Below are positions 36,437 through 47,209 of a stretch of 64,000 bases of DNA, one piece after another (within the stretch, counting starts at the first letter, position 1; each line of letters opens with the position of its first letter). Origin of the DNA: an uncultured Eubacteriales bacterium. GTDB taxonomy: Bacteria > Bacillota > Clostridia > Oscillospirales > CAG-272. The position numbers were made by a program, and so were the translations under genes. The notes under the pieces were generated by a model. The model worked only from the letters and a program-made list of their open reading frames with translations, was not told the origin of the DNA and made no database searches. The DNA is taken from positions 30,240 to 94,239 of the forward strand of contig CABUHS010000006.1 of NCBI GenBank assembly GCA_902491535.1, given 5' to 3'.

Positions 36437-37249
36437 ATGGAAATGCACGGATCGCTTGCAGACAAACAACTCTTTATTTTTGACATGGACGGAACCGTAT
36501 ATCTCGGAGAAAAGGCGTTTGACGGCGCGATAGCTTTTATTAAAAATCTAAGAGCCGCAGGACGAAAGGTCCTTTTCTTTACCAACAATGCGTCAAATGT
36601 TCCGGAATTTTATCTTTCGCGGCTTTCACGGATGGGTTTTGAACCGGCAAGGGATGAAATAATGACCTCGGCTGATGTTACGATACTTTATCTTAACAGA
36701 TTCAGACGGGGAAAGAGTGTATATCTTGTCGGAACGAATGAGCTTCGGCAGCAGTTTGCCACTAATAGGATATCTCTTATCGGAGATGATGCGGAAAGCG
36801 CAGATATAGTTGTAACGAGTTTTGATCTTACTTTAACATACCGCAAGCTTGAGCGCGCATGCACATATATACGCGGCGGAGCAGAGTATTTTTCGACGCA
36901 TCCCGATTTAAACTGTCCGACCGAAAACGGTTTTATTCCTGACAGCGGTGCAATATCTGCTTTTGTTACCGCTGCGACAGGAATAAATCCGGTATATTTC
37001 GGCAAACCGTACAGTCAGACGGTTGATATGATATGCGAAAAAACAGGATTCCCGAAAGAAAAGATGTGTGTGTTCGGAGATCGCCTGTATACGGATATTG
37101 CTATGGGCAAAAGGCACGGAATAACGTCTGTTCTTGTGCTTTCGGGTGAAACGCACAGGGAGGATGCGGATTCCGCAGCAGAATGCGACCGTCCGGATTT
37201 TATATTTCCGTCGCTCGGTGACGTAAATACAGATGCCTTCGGCGGTTAA
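36437..37249 (+). CDS. HAD-IIA family phosphatase (NagD/AraL-like)
   Basis: 270 aa. Motif I FDMDGTVYLGE, motif II FFTNNAS, a C2-type cap with DIVVTSFDLTLTYRKL and HPDLNCP, the motif III Lys in YFGKPYSQ, and motif IV VFGDRLYTDIAMG. NagD-like enzymes dephosphorylate nucleoside monophosphates or sugar phosphates; the specificity here is not known. AGGGG lies 14 bp before the ATG, a weak ribosome site. A copy of the dispersed repeat follows. Confidence 0.92.
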   Translation: MEMHGSLADKQLFIFDMDGTVYLGEKAFDGAIAFIKNLRAAGRKVLFFTNNASNVPEFYLSRLSRMGFEPARDEIMTSADVTILYLNRFRRGKSVYLVGTNELRQQFATNRISLIGDDAESADIVVTSFDLTLTYRKLERACTYIRGGAEYFSTHPDLNCPTENGFIPDSGAISAFVTAATGINPVYFGKPYSQTVDMICEKTGFPKEKMCVFGDRLYTDIAMGKRHGITSVLVLSGETHREDADSAAECDRPDFIFPSLGDVNTDAFGG

Positions 37250-37293
37250 GGCCCATTAAACACATTCTCAGTTTACCGCCTTGTACCCTGAAG

Positions 37294-37346
37294 CAACAAG
37301 GTTCCGGAGTATCCGTCCGCAATCTGTGATTGCGCCCGGCGGGTCG
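37294..37346 (-). repeat. Dispersed palindromic repeat, copy C (inverted)
   Basis: Read on the minus strand it is CGACCCGCCGGGCGCAATC, then a GATTGCGGACGG arm, then ATACTCCGGAACCTTGTTG. This matches copy A at one end and B2 at the other. The stem CGCAATC/GATTGCG differs from the others but still pairs. Confidence 0.8.
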
Positions 37347-37553
37347 AGTTCATATTTTAAAATATCCAAAAAAAGTATATCACAACTTATGTGAAAAGTA
37401 AATACAAAACAGTAAAACAGAAAGCGGCTCTTTTTGAAAACGTATGTTTTGACTGAACTGTCTGTCTCGACAATATTCAGGAGATTTTTAGCGGTCTTAC
37501 CGCCGAAAAAGATGCAGTTAAAATATTATTAACATTTAATACGTAAAATAGTG

Positions 37554-37582
37554 TTGAAATTAACTTCAAAACATGGTAAATT
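37554..37582 (+). promoter_or_regulatory. Promoter for the hrcA operon
   Basis: TTGAAA (37554-37559), 17-bp spacer, TAAATT (37577-37582), directly before CIRCE. From 37,347 to 37,550 there is nothing I can call. Confidence 0.6.
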
Positions 37583-37593
37583 TTATATAGTGT

Positions 37594-37620
37594 TTAGCAC
37601 TTGACGAAAGAGAGTGCTAA
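37594..37620. promoter_or_regulatory. CIRCE operator (HrcA binding site)
   Basis: TTAGCACTT-N9-GAGTGCTAA matches the CIRCE consensus with one changed base (final C of the left arm is T). It lies just after the promoter and before hrcA, as expected for heat-shock autoregulation. Confidence 0.93.
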
Positions 37621-37688
37621 AATATATAAAAATTTTAAAACATTTTAGCAGATTGAATCGTCAAAAGCCAAGAAGGTAAGGTTTTATT

Positions 37689-38771
37689 ATGGAACGGCAT
37701 ATGAGTGAGTCAGGAGGACTCAGCGACCGCAAAAAGCTTATTTTGCGCGCAGTTATAGATGCTTATATTTCTGCCGGAGAGCCTGTCGGTTCAAAATTTC
37801 TGACTCAGAACGGACAGATAGCTTTTTCTTCAGCTACTATACGAAACGAGATGGCGGAACTTGAGGATATGGGATATCTTATTCAGCCTCATACTTCGGC
37901 AGGAAGAGCCCCGACCGAACGCGGATACAGGTTTTATGTCGACGGTCTTATGGATAGTTACCGTATGACATCTGGAGAGCTTATGGAGCTTAACCGTCTG
38001 GTCAGAATGAGAACTGCTGAGCTTGACAAGATCCTCGAACGGGCAGGACGTCTGATGTCTATGATGACAAACTATGCTTCGCTGACGGCACGCCCTGCGC
38101 TCGGAGCGGCATCGTTAATACAGTTCAAAACGGTATATCTCGGGTCTGATGCCATGCTGCTCGTCATGGTGGTCGAGACCGCAGGAAGACATACGGCTAA
38201 AACGGCATATATAAACGCCGCTGAGTTTACAGAAGATGCTGCGGGACAGGTCGAATTTATTCTTAACTGCTGTATGGCGGGACGTTCGGCTGAGAGTATT
38301 ACTCTTCCGGATATAATACGGCTTCGTGCAAAGCTTGATTCGATAGGCTGCGGAGAAATGACTGACAGCATAATGGAAGCGGTTTATTCTGTCTTTGAGG
38401 ATACCGGGGACGGAGAGCTTCATCTTGAGGGAGTTAATCATCTGCTGCGGTATCAGGAATATTCCGATCCGGAAAAGCTCGGAGGACTGCTTGAATCCCT
38501 TGAACAGAAGAACGAGATACTTGAGACGTTCAGGCGGGGCGACGGCGACGGCGTAAATGTATATATCGGTTCTGAAAACGGGGTGACCGGTATGAGCCAT
38601 TCGTCCCTGATATTTAAAAAGATCAAGCGGGGCGGAAAAGTGGTCGGTGCTATCGGAATAATCGGGCCGTGCAGAATGAAGTATAACAAGGTAATAACAA
38701 TGCTTGAGCATTTTTCAAGGGGATTTACCGAAGCGATCGACGGAGATAACGATCACGGCGGTTCGGAGTAA
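37689..38771 (+). CDS. hrcA: Heat-inducible transcription repressor HrcA
   Basis: Represses its own operon through CIRCE and is assisted by GroEL in Firmicutes. 360 aa. An N-terminal winged helix (LSDRKKLILRAVIDAYI, SSATIRNEMAELEDMGYL, QPHTSAGRAPTERGYRFYV) and a C-terminal GAF-like dimerization domain with VYIGSENG and GAIGIIGPCRMKY. AAGGTAAGG precedes the ATG. First gene of hrcA-grpE-dnaK-dnaJ-prmA-rsmE. Confidence 0.97.
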   Translation: MERHMSESGGLSDRKKLILRAVIDAYISAGEPVGSKFLTQNGQIAFSSATIRNEMAELEDMGYLIQPHTSAGRAPTERGYRFYVDGLMDSYRMTSGELMELNRLVRMRTAELDKILERAGRLMSMMTNYASLTARPALGAASLIQFKTVYLGSDAMLLVMVVETAGRHTAKTAYINAAEFTEDAAGQVEFILNCCMAGRSAESITLPDIIRLRAKLDSIGCGEMTDSIMEAVYSVFEDTGDGELHLEGVNHLLRYQEYSDPEKLGGLLESLEQKNEILETFRRGDGDGVNVYIGSENGVTGMSHSSLIFKKIKRGGKVVGAIGIIGPCRMKYNKVITMLEHFSRGFTEAIDGDNDHGGSE

Positions 38772-38841
38772 CCGTCCTGTGCAGTGTATCGTATACAGAT
38801 AAGTAATTAACATAAATCTACCGAAAGGACACGGTGTTATA

Positions 38842-39477
38842 ATGGCAGAAAAGAAGAAGCCGGGTAAGGAAAAAAACTGGGATAAAATAAAGAACGAAGT
38901 TTCCGAACAGGAGGCTGCGGAAAATAAAGAAGAACAGACAAAAGAAGGACAGGCAGAGGATACATGCGACGGAGAAACCGTTGTACTCGAAGATGCTGAA
39001 CCGGAACCCGAAAACACAGACGGCGATGTCGTCATGTCTAAGGAAGAAGCTGAGGCTGTCGCCGCAAAGCTCACGGAACTTAATGACAAGTACCTCCATG
39101 TTGTCGCAGAGTACGATAACTTCAGAAAGAGGGCGCAAAAAGAACGCGAGGGAGTTTATGCAGACGCTTATGCGGACGCGCTTGGAGAATTGCTTCCGAT
39201 CGCAGATAACCTTGAGCGTGCAATGACCTATACTGACGGAGATAAGGTTATCGAGGGTGTTGCAATGACGCTCAAACAGCTTTCAGCGTCGCTCGAAAAG
39301 CTCGGCATCGAAGCATTCGGAGCGGCAGGTGAAACCTTTGATCCGACTATACACAATGCTGTCATGCATGTCGAAGACGAAAGTCTCGGTGAAAATGTTA
39401 TTGCCGATGTATTCCAGAAGGGCTATCGCAAGGGTGACCGTGTTATACGCTTTGCAATGGTAAAAGTAGCTAACTGA
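38842..39477 (+). CDS. grpE: Nucleotide exchange factor GrpE
   Basis: Releases ADP from DnaK. 211 aa: a charged, disordered N-terminal 70 residues (Lys/Glu-rich), a long coiled coil (LTELNDKYLHVVAEYDNFRK) and the C-terminal beta-wing (FDPTIHNAVMHVEDE, VFQKGYRKGDRVIRFAMVKV). GAAAGGA lies 12 bp upstream of the ATG. Second gene of the heat-shock operon. Confidence 0.97.
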   Translation: MAEKKKPGKEKNWDKIKNEVSEQEAAENKEEQTKEGQAEDTCDGETVVLEDAEPEPENTDGDVVMSKEEAEAVAAKLTELNDKYLHVVAEYDNFRKRAQKEREGVYADAYADALGELLPIADNLERAMTYTDGDKVIEGVAMTLKQLSASLEKLGIEAFGAAGETFDPTIHNAVMHVEDESLGENVIADVFQKGYRKGDRVIRFAMVKVAN

Positions 39478-39596
39478 TTTTTCTGCGGAGAACCGCGAAA
39501 TTAAAACTCAGATATCTCCGGCATAAGCCGTGAATATATATAAATCATCAACACATAATACAAAGTAAGAAACAATATAAGATCGGAGGATCATAA

Positions 39597-41450
<1,854 letters not shown>

Positions 41451-41531
41451 TAGCAGGACTTTTGCCGCAATGCAGTGATTAACCGCTCCGCGGAGGACTG
41501 CATGGCTTACAGCAGTGATCCGTAAACGGTG

Positions 41532-41630
41532 ATGGCAGAGGAAATGAGAAATTTCCTCTGCCATGTCTTGCCGTCCGGCTCGCTGTGACTGTTGATCCCG
41601 TAAGACGGAGCTTCCGCATGGCTCGGGATC
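41532..41630 (+). promoter_or_regulatory. Structured dnaK-dnaJ intergenic region
   Basis: A perfect 13-bp hairpin (41532-41544 with 41552-41564, loop TGAGAAA) is followed by a second stem (GATCCCG near 41594 with CGGGATC near 41624). Neither has a proper T-run, so these look like mRNA-processing or stability elements that set dnaK above dnaJ, not a full terminator. Confidence 0.5.
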
Positions 41631-41667
41631 GGTTAAAATAAGTGTCTTTGAAAAAGGAAAGGTCATA

Positions 41668-42816
41668 ATGGCTGATAAGAGAGATTATTATGAGGTACTC
41701 GGAATACAGAAGGGTGCTTCCGACAGTGAGATAAAAAAAGCTTATCGCTCGATGGCTAAGAAATATCATCCGGATATGAATCCCGGTGATAAGGAAGCCG
41801 AGCAGAAATTTAAGGAAGTAAATGAGGCGTACGCAGTTCTTTCCGACGAAAAGAAAAAGTCTGTCTATGATCAGTACGGTTTTGAGGGACTTGATCCGTC
41901 GGCAGGCGGCGGAGCCGGAGGCTTCGGCGGCTTTGACTTCGGCGGTTTCGGCGGAGGGATGGATTTTGACCTCGGCGATATACTCGGCGGAATATTCGGA
42001 GGCGGCTCTGGCGGATCGCGCCGTAACATGGCGATGCAGGGCAATGATATACAGAGCCGTGTGACGCTTACATTTGAAGAAGCCGTTTTCGGATGCAAAA
42101 GAGAGATCTCATATAACAGAATAGAAAAATGTCCGGATTGCTCAGGTTCGGGTGCTGCAAAGGGAAGCAGCGCGGAAACATGCTCGCGCTGCGGTGGAAG
42201 CGGTCAGGTACGCGCAACAAAGCGTACCGCGCTCGGAATGTTCCAGACGACGACCTCCTGCGATACATGTCACGGTACAGGTAAGATAATAAAAAATCCC
42301 TGCGGAAATTGCTCCGGAAAGGGTTATATACGCGTTACTAAAAAAATCGAGGTGTCTATTCCGGCTGGAATCGACAACGGTCAGCGTATTGCCAACCGCG
42401 GTCAGGGTGATGCCGGAAGAAACGGCGGTTCAAACGGCGATCTGATCATTTCGGTAAGTGTAAGACCGCATGACTTTTTCGAGCGCGACGGCATGAACCT
42501 TTATTGCGATATTCCGGTAACGTATCCTGAAGCTGCGCTCGGCGCAGAAATAACAGTTCCGACGCTTGAGGGAGAGACAAAATATAATATTCCTGCGGGA
42601 ACGCAGACAGGTACGGTATTTACTCTCAGAGGTAAGGGCGTGCCGAATATCAATAATCCGCGTAACCGCGGCGATCTTCTCTTTACGGTGGTAATAGAGA
42701 CTCCGACCGATCTGAGCGGAGAGCAAAAGGAGCTTTTGCGCAAGTTCTCGGATACGCTTGTCGAAAAAAATCACCGCCGCAAAAAGAAATTTTTTGACAG
42801 AATTTTTAAAAAATAA
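41668..42816 (+). CDS. dnaJ: Co-chaperone DnaJ (Hsp40)
   Basis: 382 aa. J domain with the HPD motif ([10 protein letters not shown]), Gly/Phe-rich linker ([13 protein letters not shown]), four zinc-finger repeats ([32 protein letters not shown]) and the substrate-binding C-terminal domain. It stimulates the DnaK ATPase and delivers clients. AAAGG lies before the ATG. Class I DnaJ of normal length. Confidence 0.98.
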   Translation: MADKRDYYEVLGIQKGASDSEIKKAYRSMAKKYHPDMNPGDKEAEQKFKEVNEAYAVLSDEKKKSVYDQYGFEGLDPSAGGGAGGFGGFDFGGFGGGMDFDLGDILGGIFGGGSGGSRRNMAMQGNDIQSRVTLTFEEAVFGCKREISYNRIEKCPDCSGSGAAKGSSAETCSRCGGSGQVRATKRTALGMFQTTTSCDTCHGTGKIIKNPCGNCSGKGYIRVTKKIEVSIPAGIDNGQRIANRGQGDAGRNGGSNGDLIISVSVRPHDFFERDGMNLYCDIPVTYPEAALGAEITVPTLEGETKYNIPAGTQTGTVFTLRGKGVPNINNPRNRGDLLFTVVIETPTDLSGEQKELLRKFSDTLVEKNHRRKKKFFDRIFKK

Positions 42817-42848
42817 AAACACAGATCAGAAAAGGCATGGACAGTAAT

Positions 42849-43763
42849 ATGACCGATTGGGTAAAAATAAAGACCGAGTGTACTCCGGATCAGGTTGACA
42901 GCGTCAGCGCTATAATGACAGTTATCGACGCTCATCTTATGATCGAGGATAATTCCGATATTGAGGAATACAACTCAATGTACGGCGAGCTTGTCGATGA
43001 TTCGCTCAAGAACAGGAGCGATGCGTCTGTATCGATATTTCTTTCAAAGGAGATAAACGCGGCGGAGGCGGCAGCTTTTCTCAGAGACCGCTTCAGAGCG
43101 GAAGGTCTCGATGTTACGGTATCTCTTGAGGGCATTAACGAGGAAGATTGGGCTGATAACTGGAAGCAGTATTACTATCCGGTTGCGATCGGAGAACATC
43201 TTGTGATAGTTCCCGAATGGAGAATGGATACATACGATCGGCGCGAAGGTGATATTATTGTTGCGATGGATCCGGGTATGGCGTTCGGAACCGGAACTCA
43301 CGAAACTACCCGTCTGTGCGCTGCTTTGCTCGAAAAGGTCATAAGACCGGGCGACAGAGTTACGGATGTAGGAACGGGAAGCGGAATCCTTGCTATATGT
43401 GCCGCAAAGCTCGGAGCAGGACATATAGATGCTTACGATATCGATCCGATGTCGGTTCGCGTTGCACGCGAAAATATAGAGAAGAACGGATGCGCGGCGC
43501 AGATATCCTGCGAGGAGGCTGATCTGCTCGCAAAAGCTCCGGACGGAGCCGACCTTGTAACGGCGAATATCACGGCGGATATAATTCTTCGTATGGCTCC
43601 TTCGACAGGAAGATGTGTGCGCAGCGGCGGATATATAGTTATGTCCGGTATTATTGATCCTCAGTGCGGAAATGTTATTTCTGCAATGGAGGCACAGGGA
43701 TTTGAAAAGGTCGAGGAACTTCATGAAAATGACTGGACAGGCCTCCTTATGAAAAAAATATGA
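42849..43763 (+). CDS. prmA: Ribosomal protein L11 methyltransferase
   Basis: 304 aa. The N-terminal substrate-recognition domain is followed by a SAM-binding Rossmann fold: FGTGTHETTRLC, VTDVGTGSGILAICAAKLGA, AYDIDPMSV and VTANITADIIL. It methylates L11 lysines and the N-terminus. I prefer ATG 42849 (MTDWVKIKT fits family starts) over ATG 42837, which sits 1-2 bp after AAAAGG. dnaJ-prmA-rsmE is the usual Firmicutes order. Confidence 0.94.
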   Translation: MTDWVKIKTECTPDQVDSVSAIMTVIDAHLMIEDNSDIEEYNSMYGELVDDSLKNRSDASVSIFLSKEINAAEAAAFLRDRFRAEGLDVTVSLEGINEEDWADNWKQYYYPVAIGEHLVIVPEWRMDTYDRREGDIIVAMDPGMAFGTGTHETTRLCAALLEKVIRPGDRVTDVGTGSGILAICAAKLGAGHIDAYDIDPMSVRVARENIEKNGCAAQISCEEADLLAKAPDGADLVTANITADIILRMAPSTGRCVRSGGYIVMSGIIDPQCGNVISAMEAQGFEKVEELHENDWTGLLMKKI

Positions 43764-43771
43764 CAAAAACA

Positions 43772-43817
43772 CCGAAGTCTGCGGTATTTTCCGGGGACTT
43801 CGGCGCTTTGGTTTGTG
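43772..43817 (+). terminator. Hairpin between prmA and rsmE
   Basis: CCGAAGTC (43772-43779) pairs with GACTTCGG (43796-43803), followed by CGCTTTGGTTTG. A weak or partial terminator. Confidence 0.5.
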
Positions 43818-43923
43818 TACTTTAAGCCTACCGTATTTTCTGATGATATACCGTGCAATATTTCGGAGTAAATGTTCCGACACGGTATACAGATGAGTTA
43901 CCGAACGAAAGAGAGGATTTTTT

Positions 43924-44700
43924 ATGCCGCGCTTTTTTATAGACGGATCGGCGATCAGCGGCGGGACAGCGACCGTTACCGGAAGCGATGCGAGACATAT
44001 TGCGCTGTCACTGCGTATGCGCGTCGGAGACAGCATAACGCTATGTGATTTTGCAAGAAATGAATATACATGTTCGCTTGAGACCATAACACCGACAGAG
44101 GTGTCGGCGCGCGTAATGTCGGTGAGCATGAGCGAGGCCGAACCTCCGTATACCGCCCGGCTGTATCAGGCACTTCCGAAAGGGGAACGCGCTGATGTTA
44201 TCGTTCAGAAATCGGTTGAATGCGGCGTTTCTGAGATAGTTTTTTTCGAAAGCGAACGCTGTATCGCAAAGATGAAGGGCGACAGTTTGAATAAAAAGCT
44301 TGCACGCTTCGGAAGCATAGCGCTTGAGGCTGCGAAACAGTGCGGACGCGGTATCGTTCCGGAGGTTCGCTTTGTCGGCGGAATTTCGGATGCACTTGCG
44401 GAAATGTCGGACGGAGAGCTTCGTTTTATGTGCTATGAGGGCGGTTCGGACGGTGAATATCCAACCGAGAAGCTCGGAGAACTTCTCGCGCGTTTTGAAA
44501 ACGGACGGGAAAACTATATTCCGTCGGATATACGTTTTATGGTCGGGCCTGAGGGCGGTTTCGGATACGGAGAGGTAAAGCTTGCATCCGAATCGGGACT
44601 TTTGCTTGCGGGACTCGGAAGCCGGATACTGAGATGCGAAACTGCTCCGCCGTTTGTTCTTACATGCCTTGCGGCAAGATATGAACTCGGAAGCCGATAA
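43924..44700 (+). CDS. rsmE: 16S rRNA (uracil1498-N3)-methyltransferase
   Basis: 258 aa. An N-terminal PUA-like domain (GSDARHIALSLRMRVGDSI) and a SPOUT-fold catalytic domain with the trefoil-knot motifs MVGPEGGFGYGEVKLA and LGSRILRCETAPPFVL. GAGAGGA lies before the ATG. It is the last gene of the heat-shock/ribosome-modification cluster, with a terminator at 44738. Confidence 0.95.
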   Translation: MPRFFIDGSAISGGTATVTGSDARHIALSLRMRVGDSITLCDFARNEYTCSLETITPTEVSARVMSVSMSEAEPPYTARLYQALPKGERADVIVQKSVECGVSEIVFFESERCIAKMKGDSLNKKLARFGSIALEAAKQCGRGIVPEVRFVGGISDALAEMSDGELRFMCYEGGSDGEYPTEKLGELLARFENGRENYIPSDIRFMVGPEGGFGYGEVKLASESGLLLAGLGSRILRCETAPPFVLTCLAARYELGSR

Positions 44701-44737
44701 AAAGAAAAATCATACCTTGCATGAATATGAGAGTTTT

Positions 44738-44778
44738 AAAGGCTCGCCGGAAAATTGTCTGACGGGCCTTTTTGACTT
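44738..44778 (+). terminator. Terminator after rsmE
   Basis: AAAGGCTCG (44738-44746) pairs with CGGGCCTTT (44763-44771) with one G-U pair, then TTGACTTTT. Confidence 0.75.
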
Positions 44779-44927
44779 TTCGCTCAAAGATATGATTTTT
44801 ATTTAAATTTCGCGGGCACGGCTACAGTATTTTAGTGATTTGTTTATCGGCTCAAATTATTATATACAGAGCATTTTGCGGTTTTGAACAGACTGTTGCT
44901 CCGACAGAAAATTTTTACATTGCTGAC

Positions 44928-46799
44928 TTACGATTTGTTTTTCTGAGCATCGTTCGTTTTGTCTTTTTTATCTACAGCTTCATCCCTGGAAGAATTTTGT
45001 ACCCGGTCGGTGTTGGAACTCTCGTGATCCGAATCTCGAGTGGATACCGATTCGGCAAGCTTATAGAATATATTCGGTGCGAGTGAATGCTTGCGTCCGA
45101 ATACGGGCATGGCGATGCAGCTTATAAATATTACAAATATTATAATATATGAAATGATTTCCGCCGCCGATATAAGATACCGTCCGGTGTGGCTGAGCGC
45201 AATATGTTCAAATGAACTTCCCGCGTTTACCGTGACTGTAAATATATTTCGCAGTATATGACATATAAGTCTCTTGGCAAATATTACGGCTGCCATACAC
45301 AGGGTTTCTGCTGCTCCGCATATCGAATGGTAGCGAAGATATCTTGACTTCGGACGAAGTATCGACGGTATCGGAAACATAAGAGGGAAATATGCGATGC
45401 ATGCTGTTATAGTGTTATTTTTTATCTCGGATTCTGTAAACATGCCGTCGGGATATTTTGTTCCCATAAAGAAATGAGCTGTTTTTATCGCCGCTTTTTT
45501 TACAAGTACAAATGGCTTTTTGGCTATGGCTGCGGCAGACCGGACTGCCTTTCTTTCTGTAAAGAGGTGTATCGCTTTTGCTGCGGAATCTGCTATTGAT
45601 ATCGCACCTGCTGCGGTTTTTCGGATTGCTGATGCCGTCACTTTTATTATTTCTGAAAACGGTTTTTTTATCCTTTTTAAAGTATCGCCTGCAATCTTAA
45701 ACGCTTGTTCTTTTTTGCGGTCGGGCGTCTTTTTCTCGGAATTGTCAGCGCTTTTTTCTATGCTTGACGGCTCTGTAAGCCTTTGATTCAGTACGGCGGC
45801 GACTGCTTCCATTATTTCGGGTGAAAGCTTAGAAGAATTATCAGTTTGGTCATGAGAATTTTCTTCGGCACTTGTATTTTTATCTGATTCAATGCCGTAA
45901 GACGGTGCCTCATCTGTATTTAGTGTTTCCGGTATTTCGGATGCTGTTTTATCGGTGTTTTGAATATCTGTACCGATTTCAGTGTCGTACTGTTTTTGCG
46001 CGACTGTTTCATAATCACGTTTAACATCCGTGTCTTTAGCCGGATTGTTCACTTTATTTTCGGTACAGTCCGGAACATTATCGAATTTTATTGTATTGTT
46101 TACAGCGCGGCTGTTTATTTCTGATAAAGGACGTTTTTCTTGTGAGGCGGTCGGCTCGGATGTTTCTGCTTTATCAGGTTTCTCCGGAGTGATCTCTATA
46201 GAAGTTTCTGCAATTTCCGATGTATCCGAAGCGGATATATCATTTTTTGTCATTTCAGACAGTTCCGCAAGTGTCGTAAGCTCTTCATCTCCGGGCATAT
46301 CGTCCGTTGAAGATGGAGTCTTGGATTTGCTTGCCGTATCGGACTTTCCGCCTTCATTTTCCGGTATATCTATCGTGGTCAGATGGGCAAGCTCATGAAC
46401 TTCTGTTATATCGGGAGCGCCGCTATTATCTTCATTTTTGTCGTGTTCGGTACTATTTTCGGCTTCAATGCTCGGAATCTCTGTGTTTTTCTTCGTTTTA
46501 TCAAAAGATCTATTCCCCGCTTCAGTGTTCGGTATATCCGATCGTTCTGAATATTCCGTTTCTTCAGGAATTTCAACTTGCTCAGCGGTAGCTTTTAAGT
46601 CCGTGTCAGTCTGATTTGCTGTTTCAGCTACGGCGAGCATCTCTGTCGGATCGTGCGGCGCGGTGGATTCGGATTTCGATGTATCTGCGGATATATTACT
46701 GTCAATATTTGAGTCGGCAATTTTCAGTAACATGCCGCAGTTGCGGCATATATCCGTGCCTTCCGGCGCTGTACCGCCGCAATATTTGCAGATCGACAT
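44928..46799 (-). CDS. Zinc-ribbon, long acidic region and Tic20/DUF4870-like membrane domain
   Basis: 623 aa, function unknown. Residues 1-27 form a zinc ribbon (CKYCGG and CRNCGM). Residues 30-355 are Ser/Thr/Asp/Glu-rich and probably disordered. A basic amphipathic stretch follows, then about three membrane segments from residue 455 (ITACIAYFPLMFPIPSIL, then KSRYLRYHSICGAAE, which resembles the arginine-histidine pattern of DUF4870/Tic20-like proteins), and a charged tail. GAAAGG lies 11 bp before the ATG. Its promoter is 250 bp upstream, giving a long leader. Confidence 0.7.
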   Translation of the reverse strand: MSICKYCGGTAPEGTDICRNCGMLLKIADSNIDSNISADTSKSESTAPHDPTEMLAVAETANQTDTDLKATAEQVEIPEETEYSERSDIPNTEAGNRSFDKTKKNTEIPSIEAENSTEHDKNEDNSGAPDITEVHELAHLTTIDIPENEGGKSDTASKSKTPSSTDDMPGDEELTTLAELSEMTKNDISASDTSEIAETSIEITPEKPDKAETSEPTASQEKRPLSEINSRAVNNTIKFDNVPDCTENKVNNPAKDTDVKRDYETVAQKQYDTEIGTDIQNTDKTASEIPETLNTDEAPSYGIESDKNTSAEENSHDQTDNSSKLSPEIMEAVAAVLNQRLTEPSSIEKSADNSEKKTPDRKKEQAFKIAGDTLKRIKKPFSEIIKVTASAIRKTAAGAISIADSAAKAIHLFTERKAVRSAAAIAKKPFVLVKKAAIKTAHFFMGTKYPDGMFTESEIKNNTITACIAYFPLMFPIPSILRPKSRYLRYHSICGAAETLCMAAVIFAKRLICHILRNIFTVTVNAGSSFEHIALSHTGRYLISAAEIISYIIIFVIFISCIAMPVFGRKHSLAPNIFYKLAESVSTRDSDHESSNTDRVQNSSRDEAVDKKDKTNDAQKNKS

Positions 46800-47058
46800 T
46801 GAAGATGCTACCTTTCTTTTAAATTTTTACAGTTTATTCAGAGAATTTGCAGTTCCGCTGTAAGAAATATGTGTGTATCTGATTATGTATCTTATGTCTC
46901 GCCCGATCAGATAAATTTATTAATCAAATACATAACCCCTTTAGCGCGGTAAAACAGAGCATGATGTAAAACGCAGATTTTTTTGCTGTTCAGTATTACC
47001 GCAGCTGAGCGGAGTCTTATTTACAGGACAAATATACAGTATAAGACTGTATGAAGTT

Positions 47059-47087
47059 ATTATATTATATATTTGTTTTTTTGTCAA
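47059..47087 (-). promoter_or_regulatory. Promoter for the zinc-ribbon membrane protein gene
   Basis: Minus strand TTGACA (47087-47082), 17-bp spacer, TATAAT (47064-47059), exact. The leader of about 250 nt holds possible stems (AGTCTTAT/ATAAGACT and CCGC/GCGG) but no riboswitch that I recognise and no gene. Confidence 0.75.
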
Positions 47088-47146
47088 GAAACGACTTTTT
47101 TCGCGGAAATGTGCGAAAAAAAGCGTCTTTTTTATTTTAGGCGATA

Positions 47147-47175
47147 TTGACAGCAGAATTTTCATGTGATATAAT
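47147..47175 (+). promoter_or_regulatory. Promoter for the DUF1846 gene
   Basis: TTGACA (47147-47152), 17-bp spacer, TATAAT (47170-47175), exact consensus. It excludes upstream in-frame starts and supports ATG 47210. Confidence 0.85.
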
Positions 47176-47209
47176 TTTTAAGTATTATATGGGAAGGTAT
47201 GGTCTTGAA

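Noticed and set aside
46900..46960. T-box-like ACCGCG on the minus strand in the leader of the zinc-ribbon gene
   Set aside because: The conserved AGGGTGG part is missing, there is no terminator/antiterminator pair, and the downstream gene is not an amino-acid gene.
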